The notes under the pieces: model-generated
What the model saw: the letters and a program-made list of their open reading frames with translations, nothing else
Databases searched by the model: none
What the model was told of the DNA's origin: nothing
NCBI GenBank assembly: GCA_003427395.1
Contig: BFEA01000652.1
Coordinates: forward strand, 402,620 to 459,094
Direction of reading: 5' to 3'
Length of the DNA stretch: 56,475 nucleotides
From: Chara braunii
Lineage: Eukaryota; Streptophyta; Charophyceae; Charales; Characeae
Translations under genes and position numbers: made by a program
Shown here: positions 55,981 to 56,475 of the stretch, piece after piece
How the letters are laid out: each line of letters begins with the position of its first letter
Numbering within the stretch: position 1 is the stretch's first letter

Positions 55981-56379
55981 AATGAGGCCGGTTTGCGGCC
56001 CGGTTTTTCAATATTTGTTTTCTCCCCATAAAAATACGTAAAAATATATATATATATATATGTGGGGGTGTAGGGCTTGAAAAACCCTACACTCCTATAT
56101 TTTGTTTTTTGGAATCCGACTTTGATTAAGATTTTGAAAAAATCAAAAACGAAAATCAATTTAAACAAAATTAAAAAATATATATATAAAGAAAAGCAAG
56201 AATTTTTTTTTGCCATTTTTTATCACGAGATATATGGTCCCTGAGTACACCTGTATTTTTTTTTGAATTGGATTTTTGTTTTTTGCAGGGAAATGAGGTG
56301 TTTAAAAAAAATAAAGATGCAAAATTTTAAAAGAAATTGAAAAAAAAAAAAGGTTGGATTGATTGATTGATTGATTGGA

Positions 56380-56475
<96 letters not shown>
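55981..56475. other. AT-rich tail and microsatellites
   Basis: No gene. (TA)n at about 56045-56061, a GTGTAGGG/CCCTACAC hairpin at 56067-56091, AT-rich sequence, (GATT)n at 56357-56430 and (GT)n from 56432 to the window end. Confidence 0.85.

Overview
The window looks like nuclear DNA of a land-plant relative, most likely a charophyte green alga of the Chara type. That identification is an inference. It rests on a plant-type, intron-free UDP-glucose 6-dehydrogenase gene, a chromodomain Ty3/Gypsy retroelement, PIF/Harbinger DNA transposons with a separate SANT/trihelix-type protein, long (CT)n and (GA)n microsatellites, and very low gene density. Two assembly gaps (22312-23274 and 35632-36265) both lie in low-complexity sequence.

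Layout. 1-6.7 kb: a decayed Ty3/Gypsy chromovirus on the plus strand (gag, protease, RT, RNase H, integrase, chromodomain) with several stops and frameshifts. 7.8-8.5 kb: a broken pectin methylesterase copy. 8.5-19.6 kb: no gene recognised, but many small repeats, including four copies of a ~115 bp inverted-repeat element at 13.3-14.3 kb. 19.6-21.1 kb, minus strand: the one clearly intact host gene, UDP-glucose 6-dehydrogenase, with all catalytic residues. 23.6-24.8 kb: short palindromic elements. 28.0-29.9 kb and 50.2-52.1 kb: two inverted copies of one LTR-like element that carries a conserved TATA box and a striking array of hairpins with a constant loop and changing but paired stems. 30.4-30.9 kb: a small DNA element. 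30.9-39.1 kb: an 8.2 kb PIF/Harbinger element with matching ends, a DDE transposase on plus and a decayed SANT/trihelix accessory gene on minus that is itself interrupted by a foldback element. 40.6-46.6 kb: AT-rich, no gene recognised. 47.2-48.4 kb: a Harbinger-type end followed by the C-terminal part of a dead LINE reverse transcriptase. 55.3-55.9 kb: the N-terminal half of a second Harbinger transposase, ending just before GC-rich palindromic sequence and terminal (GATT)n/(GT)n repeats.

How the parts relate. UDP-glucose 6-dehydrogenase supplies UDP-glucuronate for pectin and other wall polymers, and the dead pectin methylesterase belongs to the same broad area, but nothing shows that they are linked. 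Almost everything else is transposon biology. The strongest undescribed signal is the hairpin array in the two LTR-like loci. The leader motif of those loci (GCTGCCGAAATTTT) also recurs, in hairpin form, just upstream of the Gypsy gag gene at the start of the window.
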